Source: Fimenecus sp045631225 (lineage in GTDB: Bacteria > Bacillota > Clostridia > Oscillospirales > Acutalibacteraceae). From it: a DNA stretch of 64,000 nucleotides. Each line of letters starts with the position of its first letter. Within the stretch, counting starts at the first letter, position 1. A model generated the notes under the pieces. It did no database searches, was not told the origin of the DNA, and saw only the letters and a program-made list of their open reading frames with translations. Both the position numbers and the translations under genes were made by a program. This document shows, one piece after another, positions 1 through 8,705 of this stretch. Location of the stretch: positions 47,798 through 111,797 of the forward strand of contig JAZQUG010000038.1 of NCBI GenBank assembly GCA_045631225.1, in the 5' to 3' direction.

Positions 1-863
1 TCGGTATCGGTACAAATGCTCCATCATCATACAGTAAACTCATTGATGATGCTTGTATTAATTTTATCACGGCTTCAAGAGAAACAATAGGCAGTGATTT
101 TGATGCGGCTTTGACTGATTTGCGAGATGCAATCACAGCTCGTCAGTTGGCTGTTGGTACAGAGCTTTCTGTTGATGCTAAGCTTGCTGAATTACAAGCT
201 GAGCTTATTGCTACAAACAGTGGCGCTGTGGAGTATAAAACAATTTCAGCTCCTAATTCGGGATATTATATCGGTTCTGTTGACGGATATGAAAAAACAG
301 TTGATTTCAGTAAGGTGACTTCATTGAACTGTAAAGATATTGAGTCACTTTTAAAGGCTAAAAAACAAAAAACTCCTGCAAATGTTATGGGAAAACTTGT
401 GGATGAGTTCGATTGGTATTTTGTATGTACAGTTCCCTATAACGAGTCAGGTAAAATAGAAGTCGGCAAGTCAGTCAAGGTAAATGTTCCTAATACTGCC
501 GTTGGTACAATTAATTGTACTGTTATGCATAAGGGTGACAAGGAAGACGATAAGGTTGCAGTTGTGATAAAATGTAATCTTATGAACAGAAATATTGCAA
601 ATTTGAGAATTCATGATATTGAGATTATTGTTGATGATTATGTTGGAATTAAGATTAACAATGATGCAATCCGTGAGGTCGATGGTGAAAAAGGTGTTTA
701 TGTTCAAAGAGGTAATATAATTCAGTTCAGAAAGATAAACATTATTTATTCTGCTGAAGATTATTCCGTTGTTGAATCTGTTGCCGATTCAGCGTACTTA
801 CAACAATATGATTCAATTATAACACAGGGAGTGGACTTGTATGATGGAAAAGTCGTATCTTGA
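1..863 (+). CDS. HlyD-like membrane-fusion/adaptor family protein, 3' part
   Basis: The reading frame is open from the first base of the window, so the start lies upstream; an internal TTG at 111 is not a convincing start. What remains has a helical stretch (LAELQAELIATNSGAVEYKT) running into a lipoyl/barrel-like beta region (APNSGYYIGSVDGYEKTVDF) and further beta segments. This order, coiled coil then beta barrel, is that of HlyD-type periplasmic adaptor proteins. Clostridial relatives often sit immediately before yggS-sepF. It overlaps yggS by 23 bases, so the two are co-translated. The N-terminal membrane anchor expected of the family is outside the window. Function in an organism without an outer membrane is unclear; a role at the envelope or division site is inference. 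Confidence 0.6.
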   Translation, partial: GIGTNAPSSYSKLIDDACINFITASRETIGSDFDAALTDLRDAITARQLAVGTELSVDAKLAELQAELIATNSGAVEYKTISAPNSGYYIGSVDGYEKTVDFSKVTSLNCKDIESLLKAKKQKTPANVMGKLVDEFDWYFVCTVPYNESGKIEVGKSVKVNVPNTAVGTINCTVMHKGDKEDDKVAVVIKCNLMNRNIANLRIHDIEIIVDDYVGIKINNDAIREVDGEKGVYVQRGNIIQFRKINIIYSAEDYSVVESVADSAYLQQYDSIITQGVDLYDGKVVS

Positions 864-1566
864 TAAGCGTAAAGCAGATATCCGATATAATCTTGATGTA
901 ATCAATGAAAAGATTGCTGAAAGTGCAATAAAGAGCGGAAGAAAACCTGAAGATGTGTGTCTTATGGCTGTTACAAAAACAGTTGACCCGATTTTTATAA
1001 ATTATGCACTTGATTATGGTGTAAAGCTTATTGGCGAAAATCGTGTTCAGGAAATGCTTCGTAAAAAGCCTGATTTACATCTCGATGGAGTTGAAAAACA
1101 TCTTATTGGTCATTTGCAGACTAATAAGGCAGGTCAGATTGTTGGCGAAGTTGATATGATTCAATCTGTCGATTCATTAAAAATAGCAAAAGAAATTGGT
1201 AAACAATCTGCCAAAAAAGGCATTGTTACAGATGTTCTTCTTGAAATTAATGTTGGTGAAGAAGAAAGTAAGACCGGATTTTCAACTTCTGAATTTTTTG
1301 AAAATCTATATGAAATATCCCAAATTTCTAATATTCATGTAAAAGGTTTGATGACAGTACCGCCAATATGTGAAAATAATGTTGAACTTTGCAAATTTTT
1401 TGAAAATATGTTCAATATCTATGTTGACATAAAGGCAAAAAAGTTAGATAATATTAATATGAATATTCTCTCGATGGGAATGTCGGGAGATTATGAACAA
1501 GCAATTTTATGTGGGTCAAATCTTGTAAGAATCGGTTCTTCAATTTTTGGTCCGAGAATATATTAA
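841..1566 (+). CDS. yggS: YggS/PROSC family pyridoxal-phosphate homeostasis protein
   Basis: A 241-aa single-domain protein, the normal length for the family. The PLP-binding lysine is K46 in LMAVTKTV, followed by the family motifs GENRVQE and HLIGHLQTNK and, near the C-terminus, SMGMSGDYEQAI and RIGSSIFG. It binds PLP as a barrel like alanine racemase but has no enzymatic activity; it buffers vitamin B6. ATG codons at 841 and 844 are both possible starts; a GGGAG lies about 10 bases upstream. It sits directly before sepF, as in many Firmicutes and Actinobacteria, where the gene is part of the division cluster. Confidence 0.93.
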   Translation: MMEKSYLDKRKADIRYNLDVINEKIAESAIKSGRKPEDVCLMAVTKTVDPIFINYALDYGVKLIGENRVQEMLRKKPDLHLDGVEKHLIGHLQTNKAGQIVGEVDMIQSVDSLKIAKEIGKQSAKKGIVTDVLLEINVGEEESKTGFSTSEFFENLYEISQISNIHVKGLMTVPPICENNVELCKFFENMFNIYVDIKAKKLDNINMNILSMGMSGDYEQAILCGSNLVRIGSSIFGPRIY

Positions 1567-1583
1567 TAGGAGGATTTTTTGCA

Positions 1584-2048
1584 ATGAGTTTTTTAGACAA
1601 AATCAAGAATATCGTTAATGTAGATGAGGACGGATACTATCCGGACGATGATGTAGATACAGGTGCTTTTATTAATTCTGACAGCTTTGAAGAGCAGGAA
1701 GAAAGAGCTGCAAGACCACAGCGCAGAGTTCAGAGAAACACAGAAGATAAGGTTGTTAATATTCACACAACAGCACAGCTTCAGGTTGTTCTTGCAAAAC
1801 CTGAAAAATTTGAAGAGGTTCGTGGCATTGCTGATAACCTTAACGAAAAGAGAACAGTTGTTTTAAACCTTGAATCAGTAAGTAAGGATGTTGCTCGTCG
1901 TCTTATCGACTTTTTGACAGGTGTTGCATATGCTAACAACGGTCAGATTAAGCGTGTTGCTAACAGTACATTCATCATCACTCCATATAATGTTGACGTT
2001 ATGGGCGACTTGCTTGATGAACTTGAAAACAACGGCATGTTTTTCTAA
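1584..2048 (+). CDS. sepF: Cell division protein SepF
   Basis: 154 aa. The start is the ATG at 1584, set by TAGGAGG at 1568-1574; a longer frame from 1509 would run into yggS. The N-terminal MSFLDKIKNIV is the amphipathic membrane-binding helix, then an acidic variable linker (YYPDDDVDTG), then the SepF core from about residue 65 with VVLNLESVSKDVARRLIDFL and GVAYANNGQIKRVANSTFII. SepF anchors FtsZ to the membrane and bends the septum. Gene position between yggS and divIVA supports the assignment. Confidence 0.96.
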   Translation: MSFLDKIKNIVNVDEDGYYPDDDVDTGAFINSDSFEEQEERAARPQRRVQRNTEDKVVNIHTTAQLQVVLAKPEKFEEVRGIADNLNEKRTVVLNLESVSKDVARRLIDFLTGVAYANNGQIKRVANSTFIITPYNVDVMGDLLDELENNGMFF

Positions 2049-2107
2049 TTAATTGAAAATATTTACAAAATTTAGTATTGCCTTATGGCAGAATGGGAAG
2101 GATATAA

Positions 2108-3121
2108 ATGCTTACACCTGATAGAATTAAAGAAAAAACTTTTCAGACAACAGGACGAGGCTCATATCGTGCAGAAGATGTTGATAGCTTTTTAAATGAA
2201 GTTGCTGCATCTTATGAGCAGATGTATAAAGAAAACACAGACTTAATTAAAAAAATCAGTATTTTAGCAAAAAAGGTTGAAGAATATCGTGCTGATGAAG
2301 ACAGCCTTAAAATGGCGCTTCTTAATGCACAGAAACTTGCTGATAAAATTGTTGCTGAAGCAAAGGAAACTGCTGCAAACGAAGTGGCTTCAGTAAAAGC
2401 TGAAACAGATAAACTTCGTGCAGATGCTGCATCTGATGCTGCTGCACTTGAGCTTAATGCAAAAAATGAATCAGAAAGCCTTCTTGAAAATTCAAGAAAA
2501 GAGGCTGACGCTATTCTTACAAGTGCAAAAGAAGAAGCTGAAAGAGTAGTTAATGAAGCAAATGCTACATCAAAGGAAATCCTTGGCGGAATTAACCGTA
2601 AGGTTACAAAGGAAAGCCTTGTATTGGAAATGATGCAGAAAGAGTCAACAATGTTCAAGCAGAGACTCGTTTCAATGTACAAGGAACATATTAATCTTAT
2701 CAATAAGCTTCCTGAATTTGTTGACGAAAAGCTCGACAAAGAAGAAGCTGAGGCAGAGGCAGCAGAAACACAGGTAGTAGAGGAAACACCTGTTGTTGAA
2801 GATGCTCCTGTTGTTGAGGATGCTCCTGTTGTTGAACCGGTTGAAGAAAATATTGTTGTAATTGAAGATCCGGTTGAAGATGTTTCTTCTGAAACTGCAG
2901 TGGAAGAATCTGCAGAAGAACCTGTTGTGATTGAAAAGCCAAGCTTTGCTTTCGACATTTCTAAAATAGATTTTTCTGATGATGAAGATGATACTCCTAT
3001 AGTTGCTTCAAGTTATGATGATATAGAAATAATTGAAGATATGACTGAAGATGAAGATGATAGCTATGATGATGACGATTCACAGGCTATGTCATTCAAA
3101 AACTTTTTTAAGAAAAATTAA
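2108..3121 (+). CDS. divIVA: DivIVA-domain cell division/polarity protein with acidic tail
   Basis: 337 aa. The N-terminus (MLTPDRIKEKTFQTTGRGSY, then RAEDVDSFLNEV) is a clear DivIVA membrane-curvature-sensing domain. A long coiled coil rich in Ala/Glu/Lys follows to about residue 200. The last third is acidic and low complexity with imperfect VVEDAP repeats (about 223-245), unlike the short tail of Bacillus DivIVA, making the protein about twice the Bacillus length. It ends in a basic-hydrophobic SFKNFFKKN. Members recruit division or wall-synthesis proteins to poles and septa. It follows sepF by 60 bases and precedes lspA. Confidence 0.93.
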   Translation: MLTPDRIKEKTFQTTGRGSYRAEDVDSFLNEVAASYEQMYKENTDLIKKISILAKKVEEYRADEDSLKMALLNAQKLADKIVAEAKETAANEVASVKAETDKLRADAASDAAALELNAKNESESLLENSRKEADAILTSAKEEAERVVNEANATSKEILGGINRKVTKESLVLEMMQKESTMFKQRLVSMYKEHINLINKLPEFVDEKLDKEEAEAEAAETQVVEETPVVEDAPVVEDAPVVEPVEENIVVIEDPVEDVSSETAVEESAEEPVVIEKPSFAFDISKIDFSDDEDDTPIVASSYDDIEIIEDMTEDEDDSYDDDDSQAMSFKNFFKKN

Positions 3122-3139
3122 AATAGACGAGGTATTTTA

Positions 3140-3625
3140 ATGCTCCAAGTAATTACTTTAGTAATCATTGCAGCCTTAGTTGCAATTGACCAATTCATAA
3201 AATTACTTGTGATTGAACATCTCGAACCGATAGGCAGCCTTCCTTTAATAGACGGTTTTATTCAATTGAATTATGCCGAGAACACAGGGGCTGCTTTTGG
3301 TTCGTTTAGTGGGAAAACATCTCTTTTGTCAATTTTCACTTTTGTAATTATTGTTGTTGGTATAATCTATTTATTGATAAAAAAGCGTAAGGTTGATGTG
3401 GAATATGTATGTATCACATTGATTATAGCAGGTGGTTTGGGTAATCTTGTTGACCGTGTTTTTCGCGGTTTTGTTGTGGATTATATTGAACCATTGTTTA
3501 TGGATTTTGCTATATTTAACTTTGCAGATATTCTCGTTACTTGTAGCTGTATTGCATTTGTAATCTGGTTGATTTATGATATGTACAGAGAAGGTAAAAG
3601 AGAAAAAGGAAAAAATGATGAGTGA
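3140..3625 (+). CDS. lspA: Lipoprotein signal peptidase (signal peptidase II)
   Basis: 161 aa with four predicted membrane helices. It contains the family motifs AENTGAAFG, GGLGNLVDRVFRG and FNFADILVTC; the catalytic aspartates are D114 (in VVDYI) and D130 (in NFAD). It cleaves signal peptides from diacylglyceryl-modified prolipoproteins at the lipobox cysteine. One substrate may be the deacetylase lipoprotein at 9563. The gene overlaps rluD. Confidence 0.97.
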   Translation: MLQVITLVIIAALVAIDQFIKLLVIEHLEPIGSLPLIDGFIQLNYAENTGAAFGSFSGKTSLLSIFTFVIIVVGIIYLLIKKRKVDVEYVCITLIIAGGLGNLVDRVFRGFVVDYIEPLFMDFAIFNFADILVTCSCIAFVIWLIYDMYREGKREKGKNDE

Positions 3626-4547
3626 AATTATAATTGAAGTTCCTCAGGAATTTGAAGGGGAGAGAATAGATAAGTTTTTATCTGTCCTTGTTGAAAGTAC
3701 TTCAAGAAATTCTATTCAGAAACTTATTGAAAACGAAAAGGTTTTAGTCAACGGTAAGGCTGTCAATAAAAAGTACAAAGTAAGTGCTGATGATGAGATT
3801 GTCATGTTGCCGGGTGAACTTAAAGCACTTGATGCACAACCTGAAAATATTCCTTTAGATATAGTGTATGAGGACGAGCATCTTCTCGTTGTTAATAAAC
3901 CAAGAGGTATGGTGGTTCATCCTGCTCCCGGGAATTATAGCGGAACTCTTGTTAATGCTTTGCTCTATCATTGTAAAGACTCTCTTTCCGGAATAAACGG
4001 AATACTTCGTCCGGGAATTGTTCACCGAATTGATAAGGACACAAGCGGTTTGTTAATTGTGGCAAAAAATGATAAGGCTCATATGGGTCTTGCAGAACAG
4101 ATTAAAGAGCATAGCTTTACCCGTGAATATAATGCTGTTATTGTGGGTCACTTAAAGGAGTCGGTGGGAACTGTAAATGCTCCCATCGGTCGAAACCCAA
4201 AGGACAGAAAGAAAATGTGTGTTACACAAAATAATTCGAAGGTTGCTGTGACACATTATTCCTTGATTGAGGATTATGAGGGATATTCTCATATATCTTT
4301 AAGACTTGAAACAGGACGAACACATCAGATTCGTGTTCATATGGCTCATTTAGGTCATCCTGTTGCAGGTGATTTTGTATATGGAAACGATAAAAAGAGT
4401 GCTTATCTTAATGGTCAGTGCTTACATGCAATAAAAATCGGTTTTGTTCACCCAATCAGTGGTGAATATTTAGAGTTTACATCCGATTTGCCTGATTATT
4501 TTAAAGGCTTTTTAGGTAAACTTAGTTCCACCTCAGGAGGTGTTTGA
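3618..4547 (+). CDS. rluD: RluD-type 23S rRNA pseudouridine synthase
   Basis: About 309 aa. An S4 RNA-binding domain (residues 10-65, with SRNSIQKLIENEKVLVNGKA) is followed by the RluA-family catalytic domain. The catalytic aspartate is in HRIDKDTSGL, and LETGRTHQIRVHMAHLGHPV is the family signature. Start is ATG 3615 or 3618; AAAGGA at 3605-3610 fits 3618 better (7-base spacing). It overlaps lspA, an order conserved in Firmicutes. It is expected to convert uridines of helix 69 of 23S rRNA; assignment to RluD rather than a paralog is from family and context. Confidence 0.9.
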   Translation: MSEIIIEVPQEFEGERIDKFLSVLVESTSRNSIQKLIENEKVLVNGKAVNKKYKVSADDEIVMLPGELKALDAQPENIPLDIVYEDEHLLVVNKPRGMVVHPAPGNYSGTLVNALLYHCKDSLSGINGILRPGIVHRIDKDTSGLLIVAKNDKAHMGLAEQIKEHSFTREYNAVIVGHLKESVGTVNAPIGRNPKDRKKMCVTQNNSKVAVTHYSLIEDYEGYSHISLRLETGRTHQIRVHMAHLGHPVAGDFVYGNDKKSAYLNGQCLHAIKIGFVHPISGEYLEFTSDLPDYFKGFLGKLSSTSGGV

Positions 4548-4548
4548 A

Positions 4549-5382
4549 ATGGGAAAAAAAGACTTATCAAATTGGCTTGTCGTGTCGGATATTGATGGTA
4601 CCCTCAATAATAAATTCAGACAGTTGCCAAAAAGAAATTACGAAGCAATCTGTCGTTTTGTAAATGAGTGTAATGGTCATTTTACCTTGGCATCAGGCAG
4701 AAATGTTCAGTCAATGCGTAAACATTATGAGAGATTACCAATAAAAGGTACTCCCGCTGTAATACTTAACGGTGCAGGTGTTTATGATTACTCACAAGAA
4801 AAAATGCTTCATTTTGATGCTATCAATGACTATGCAATCGATTTGGTGTTCGAAATATACAAAAGATTTCCGTTAGTTGAAATCGAAATTTTAACAGATA
4901 AAATGATTTATACGCTTAATTCCAGAATTTTTGCAAAGGTAATGGTCAGAGCGGATAAGTTACATTACAAAAATTGTAAACATCCCGATGAAATTCCAAG
5001 AGATAATTGGGGAAAGGTTATTTTCCTTGGTATGCCTGATTTGATTATGAGAATCAGAAAATATGTTGATACTTTAACAGATACGCGAGCAAACTTTATG
5101 TCAAGCTCAATTTCATCCTTTGAAATGCTTAATGAAGGTGTACATAAAGGCTCAGCACTTATGAAAATTGCTGAAATGTATGGTATCGAACAAAAACATA
5201 CTGCTGCAATCGGTGACTATTTCAACGATTACGATATGTTAAAAACCGTAGGACTTCCGGCATGTTGCGGACAAGCACCGAAGGCAATGCACGAAATCGC
5301 AAAATTCCATGCGTGTCATTGTAACGGCGGTGCAGTTGCAGACTTGCTCGATTATATAATGAACGATTATAAGGAGGAATAA
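4549..5382 (+). CDS. Cof-type HAD-superfamily hydrolase
   Basis: 277 aa. The start is ATG 4549, one base after the rluD stop, with CAGGAGGTG at 4534-4542. Motif I is VSDIDGTLNNKF with the nucleophile Asp and second Asp; motif II is ASGRN; motif IV is GDYFNDYDM; the C2 cap lies between. Such proteins dephosphorylate sugar phosphates or other small metabolites; the substrate cannot be read from the sequence. It precedes the transketolase pair by five bases, so an activity on sugar phosphates is plausible but unproven. Confidence 0.88.
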   Translation: MGKKDLSNWLVVSDIDGTLNNKFRQLPKRNYEAICRFVNECNGHFTLASGRNVQSMRKHYERLPIKGTPAVILNGAGVYDYSQEKMLHFDAINDYAIDLVFEIYKRFPLVEIEILTDKMIYTLNSRIFAKVMVRADKLHYKNCKHPDEIPRDNWGKVIFLGMPDLIMRIRKYVDTLTDTRANFMSSSISSFEMLNEGVHKGSALMKIAEMYGIEQKHTAAIGDYFNDYDMLKTVGLPACCGQAPKAMHEIAKFHACHCNGGAVADLLDYIMNDYKEE

Positions 5383-5387
5383 TTATT

Positions 5388-6236
5388 ATGAATAATTCTC
5401 TTAAACACGAATTAGAATTATTTGCCGTTAAAGAAAGAATGTTAATTCTTGAAGGTATTTACAATGCTAAGGCAGGACATCCGGGCGGTTCACTTTCAAT
5501 TGCTGAGCTTATGGCATATCTTTACAATGTAGAGATGAAGGTTGACCCTGCAAATCCTAAATGGGATGACAGAGACCGTTTTGTTCTTTCAAAGGGACAT
5601 GCAGCACCTGCACTTTATGCAACACTTGCACTTAAGGGATTCTTTCCGACAGAAGATATTAAAACACTTCGTAAATCAGATTCATATCTTCAGGGTCATC
5701 CAAGTATGAAGTGTGTACCCGGTGTTGATATGAGTACAGGCTCACTTGGTCAGGGTATCTCAACTGCAGTCGGTATGGCACTTGCTGCAAAGTATGATAA
5801 AAAGGAAACAAGAGTATATACAATTCTCGGTGACGGTGAAATCGAAGAGGGTCAGGTTTGGGAAGCTGCAATGTTTGCAAGTGCAAAGAAGCTTGATAAT
5901 CTTGTGGTAATCGTTGATAATAACAATCTTCAGATTGATGGTAGTATTGAAGAAGTTAACTCACCATATCCAATTCCTGAAAAGTTTGTTGCATTTGGTT
6001 TCAACACAATCGAAATTGATGGTAATAATTTTGACGAAATTGAAACAGCATTCGAAAACGCAAAGAATACAAAGGGTGCTCCAACAGCAATTATTGCTAA
6101 GACAGTTAAGGGTAAAGGCGTTTCTTATATGGAAAATCAGGTTAACTGGCATGGTGCAGCACCTAATGAAGAGCTCTATAATACAGCTGTAGCAGAACTT
6201 ACTGCAAAACTTAACGAATTGGAGGCAGCAAAATGA
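5388..6236 (+). CDS. Transketolase, N-terminal (TPP-binding) subunit
   Basis: 282 aa. AAGGAGGAAT at 5371-5380 sets the ATG at 5388. The conserved substrate/TPP segment AKAGHPGGSLSIAEL, the GHAAPALYATL segment and the TPP/Mg motif GDGEIEEGQVWEAAM...DNNNLQIDG are all present. It is the first half of a split transketolase; the second half follows with an ATGA overlap. Transketolase transfers two-carbon ketol units in the non-oxidative pentose phosphate pathway. Split subunits are common in Clostridia. Confidence 0.95.
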   Translation: MNNSLKHELELFAVKERMLILEGIYNAKAGHPGGSLSIAELMAYLYNVEMKVDPANPKWDDRDRFVLSKGHAAPALYATLALKGFFPTEDIKTLRKSDSYLQGHPSMKCVPGVDMSTGSLGQGISTAVGMALAAKYDKKETRVYTILGDGEIEEGQVWEAAMFASAKKLDNLVVIVDNNNLQIDGSIEEVNSPYPIPEKFVAFGFNTIEIDGNNFDEIETAFENAKNTKGAPTAIIAKTVKGKGVSYMENQVNWHGAAPNEELYNTAVAELTAKLNELEAAK

Positions 6237-7180
6237 GTGAAGTAATCAAAACAGCAACAAGAGATGCTTATGGTAAAGCACTTGTTGAATTAGGAAATAC
6301 AGATGCTAAAGTTCTTGTTCTTGATGCAGACCTTGCTGCTGCTACAAAGACAGGAATGTTTAAGAAAGAACATCCTGAAAAATTTGTTGACTGTGGTATC
6401 GCAGAAGGTAATATGATGGGTATTGCTGCAGGTCTTGCAGCATCAGGATATACTGTATTTGCATCATCATTTGCAATGTTTGCAGCCGGTCGTGCATTTG
6501 AACAGGTAAGAAACTCAATCGGTTATCCTCACCTTAATGTTAAAATCGGTGCAACTCACGCTGGTATTTCCGTTGGTGAAGACGGTGCAAGCCATCAGTG
6601 TTGCGAAGACATCGGTCTTATGAGAACAATTCCAGGTATGGTAATTCTTAATCCTGCTGATGATATTGAAGCAAGACTTTGTGTTATGGCAGCAGCAGAA
6701 CATGACGGTCCTGTTTATATGCGATTTGGTCGTCTTGCTGTGCCAAGAGTATTTGACGAAAACTATAAGTTTGAAATCGGTAAAGGCACAGTTCTTAAAG
6801 AAGGTGACGATGTAACAATCATCGCAACAGGTCTTATGGTTAATGAAGCACTTATGGCTTATGAAGAACTCAAGGCAGAAGGTATCAATGCAAGAGTTAT
6901 AAATATGGCAACAATCAAACCTATTGACCGTGACATCATCATCGAAAGTGCAAAGAAAACAGGCGTAATCGTAACAGCTGAAGAGCACAATGTTATCGGT
7001 GGCCTCGGTTCTGCAGTTGCAGAAGTTGTCTGTGAAACAGTTCCTGTTCCGGTACTTCGTGTAGGTGTTGAAGATACATTCGGAAAATCAGGTCCTGCAG
7101 TACAGCTTCTTCACGAGTTCGGACTCGATGCAGCAAATATTGTTGCAAAATGTAAAGCAGCAGTAGCATTAAAAAAGTAA
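6233..7180 (+). CDS. Transketolase, C-terminal (pyrimidine-binding) subunit
   Basis: 315 aa. It overlaps the previous gene by four bases (ATGA). It carries the pyrimidine-binding domain with the catalytic glutamate region DCGIAEGNMMGIAAGLAASG and the FASSFAMFAAGRAFEQVR segment, and the C-terminal transketolase domain (TAEEHNVIGGLGSAVAE). Together with the upstream subunit it forms a complete enzyme. 1-Deoxyxylulose-5-phosphate synthase is a related alternative, but the split architecture and N-subunit motifs favour transketolase. A strong terminator follows at 7195. Confidence 0.95.
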   Translation: MSEVIKTATRDAYGKALVELGNTDAKVLVLDADLAAATKTGMFKKEHPEKFVDCGIAEGNMMGIAAGLAASGYTVFASSFAMFAAGRAFEQVRNSIGYPHLNVKIGATHAGISVGEDGASHQCCEDIGLMRTIPGMVILNPADDIEARLCVMAAAEHDGPVYMRFGRLAVPRVFDENYKFEIGKGTVLKEGDDVTIIATGLMVNEALMAYEELKAEGINARVINMATIKPIDRDIIIESAKKTGVIVTAEEHNVIGGLGSAVAEVVCETVPVPVLRVGVEDTFGKSGPAVQLLHEFGLDAANIVAKCKAAVALKK

Positions 7181-7194
7181 TTAAACAATAGTAT

Positions 7195-7220
7195 GGCGGG
7201 GTCAAAACCCCGCCCATTTT
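7195..7220 (+). terminator. Terminator after the transketolase operon
   Basis: Perfect 8-bp GC stem GGCGGGGT / ACCCCGCC with a CAAA loop, followed by a short T run. Confidence 0.9.
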
Positions 7221-7241
7221 ATATAAAAATACAAAAAACTC

Positions 7242-7272
7242 TTGACTTTTACCTAAGGTAAAAATGTAAAAT
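7242..7272 (+). promoter_or_regulatory. MerR-type promoter with palindromic operator
   Basis: A -35 box TTGACT (7242-7247) and a -10 box TAAAAT (7267-7272) are separated by 19 bp, the overlong spacer typical of MerR-controlled promoters. Between and overlapping them is a perfect odd-centred palindrome TTTTACCT-A-AGGTAAAA (7247-7263), where a MerR dimer would bind and untwist the DNA. The downstream gene encodes a MerR protein, so autoregulation is the natural reading. Confidence 0.85.
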
Positions 7273-7296
7273 CGTCATTGTAAAGGGGGAATTTCT

Positions 7297-8550
7297 GTGA
7301 AAATTAAAGAAGTTATTAAAGAAACAGGTCTTACTGACAGAGCAATCAGACTTTATGTGGATAATGACCTTATAAAACCTAAATATGACGAAAACTATAG
7401 TGGAAGAAAAAGTATTGATTTCTCTGAAAATGATGTTGAGCAGTTAAAGAACATAGCCACACTTCGAAAAGCTGATTTCTCAATACAGGAAATAAGAATC
7501 TTGCAAACAGGGGGCGAAACAGCACAACATGTTGTTAAGGATTACATAAAAAGAATAAATGAGAGAATACAATTCAATACAGAAATAATTGAAAAAATCG
7601 GCACTCTTGCTGATGAAGAAAATATCACAATTGAAACTATCTGTCAAAAACTCTCGACTGATTTAAAAGAAAAAAATGTCCCGATAGAGGATATGGAGCT
7701 TTCACCCAAAGAACAACGAGAAAAAACAATTTTTACAGTTGTTTCAATAATAGGTATGGCATTGTCGCTTGTATTATCTTTGTATATTATTTATTTTCAG
7801 TTAAATTTTTATAAATTTCCACACCCCAAACCATTATATAAAGCGTTTGAAATAGAAGCAATATGTGATGTGCCATTGTTGATGCTTGCTGTTTCTTTTA
7901 AATGTTTTTTTATTGTACAATTCATTGTATGCTTTGCCATAGCATTTTTCTATAAAGAAAAAATTGTGAATAATCAAAGAAAAGATAAACGTAAAAGAAA
8001 AGTAACAATTCTTACTATAATATGGAGTATTTCCTTGTTGTTATTACCTGTAGCGATTTTTTTCAATATAATTCCAACAACTTATTCTCAAACTGACAAT
8101 CCAAATAATTATTTAGATGTTGATAGAGAATTAGAAACGGATTTGACAGATATTTACGAGATTTTTCCTGCTATCATTCCAAATTCTGTAATTGCCGAAA
8201 AATCTATTTTAGGTGATACGGACAAATATTTCAATGAAACCCAATATTATTATCTTGCATCAGGTGGATTTTTCAATTATAAATATGACATTTTCGCACA
8301 GTGGCAATTAACTGATAAGGTTGAGTACGATACAGCAAAAGAAAAAGCTTTAGATGACATTATAATAGTTCACCAAGAACAAAAAGGTGATTGGTATTGT
8401 GTTTATTTTGAAAAAGAAGAAAAATACGATGGAAATTATTACTACCTGCTTTTTGCATATAATGATAAAACACAAACAGTAAGATATATTTTTGCTCAAG
8501 GGTCAGATTATCATGAATATGAACCATATTATTTAACACAGGAATGGTAA
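7297..8550 (+). CDS. Membrane-anchored MerR-family transcriptional regulator
   Basis: 417 aa from a GTG start behind AAAGGGGGA (7282-7290). Residues 1-70 are a MerR winged helix (MKIKEVIKETGLTDRAIRLY; RKADFSIQEIRILQ). A helical dimerisation stretch runs to about 135. Three hydrophobic helices follow at about 144-169, 192-219 and 236-258, separated by a basic loop (RKDKRKRK). The last 150 residues are polar and aromatic-rich and would lie outside the cell. Ordinary MerR proteins have a small cytosolic effector domain; this one appears to be a one-component membrane sensor. The signal and target beyond its own promoter are unknown; no transporter gene is adjacent. Confidence 0.85.
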   Translation: MKIKEVIKETGLTDRAIRLYVDNDLIKPKYDENYSGRKSIDFSENDVEQLKNIATLRKADFSIQEIRILQTGGETAQHVVKDYIKRINERIQFNTEIIEKIGTLADEENITIETICQKLSTDLKEKNVPIEDMELSPKEQREKTIFTVVSIIGMALSLVLSLYIIYFQLNFYKFPHPKPLYKAFEIEAICDVPLLMLAVSFKCFFIVQFIVCFAIAFFYKEKIVNNQRKDKRKRKVTILTIIWSISLLLLPVAIFFNIIPTTYSQTDNPNNYLDVDRELETDLTDIYEIFPAIIPNSVIAEKSILGDTDKYFNETQYYYLASGGFFNYKYDIFAQWQLTDKVEYDTAKEKALDDIIIVHQEQKGDWYCVYFEKEEKYDGNYYYLLFAYNDKTQTVRYIFAQGSDYHEYEPYYLTQEW

Positions 8551-8633
8551 TTTTGCATGACCTTTTTGTTATGGTTTTTGTTATCAAAATAATTGTGTAA
8601 ATCATAATTTTCCAATACAATCTCAATAAAAAT

Positions 8634-8666
8634 GCACCCGACAAAATCCTGTCAGGTGCTATTTTT
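8634..8666. terminator. Bidirectional terminator between the MerR gene and trmL
   Basis: A 10-position stem GCACCCGACA / TGTCAGGTGC with one mismatch is flanked by T-rich sequence on the + side and A-rich sequence on the other. It can serve both convergent genes. Confidence 0.75.
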
Positions 8667-8705
8667 GTTATTTATAAGTAATTTTGCACTTTGCATTCTG
8701 CACTA

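Noticed and set aside
2212..2958. Long open frame on the minus strand opposite divIVA
   Set aside because: Ser/Ala/Thr-rich translation mirrors the Glu/Ala codons of the DivIVA coiled coil; no ribosome site, no family.
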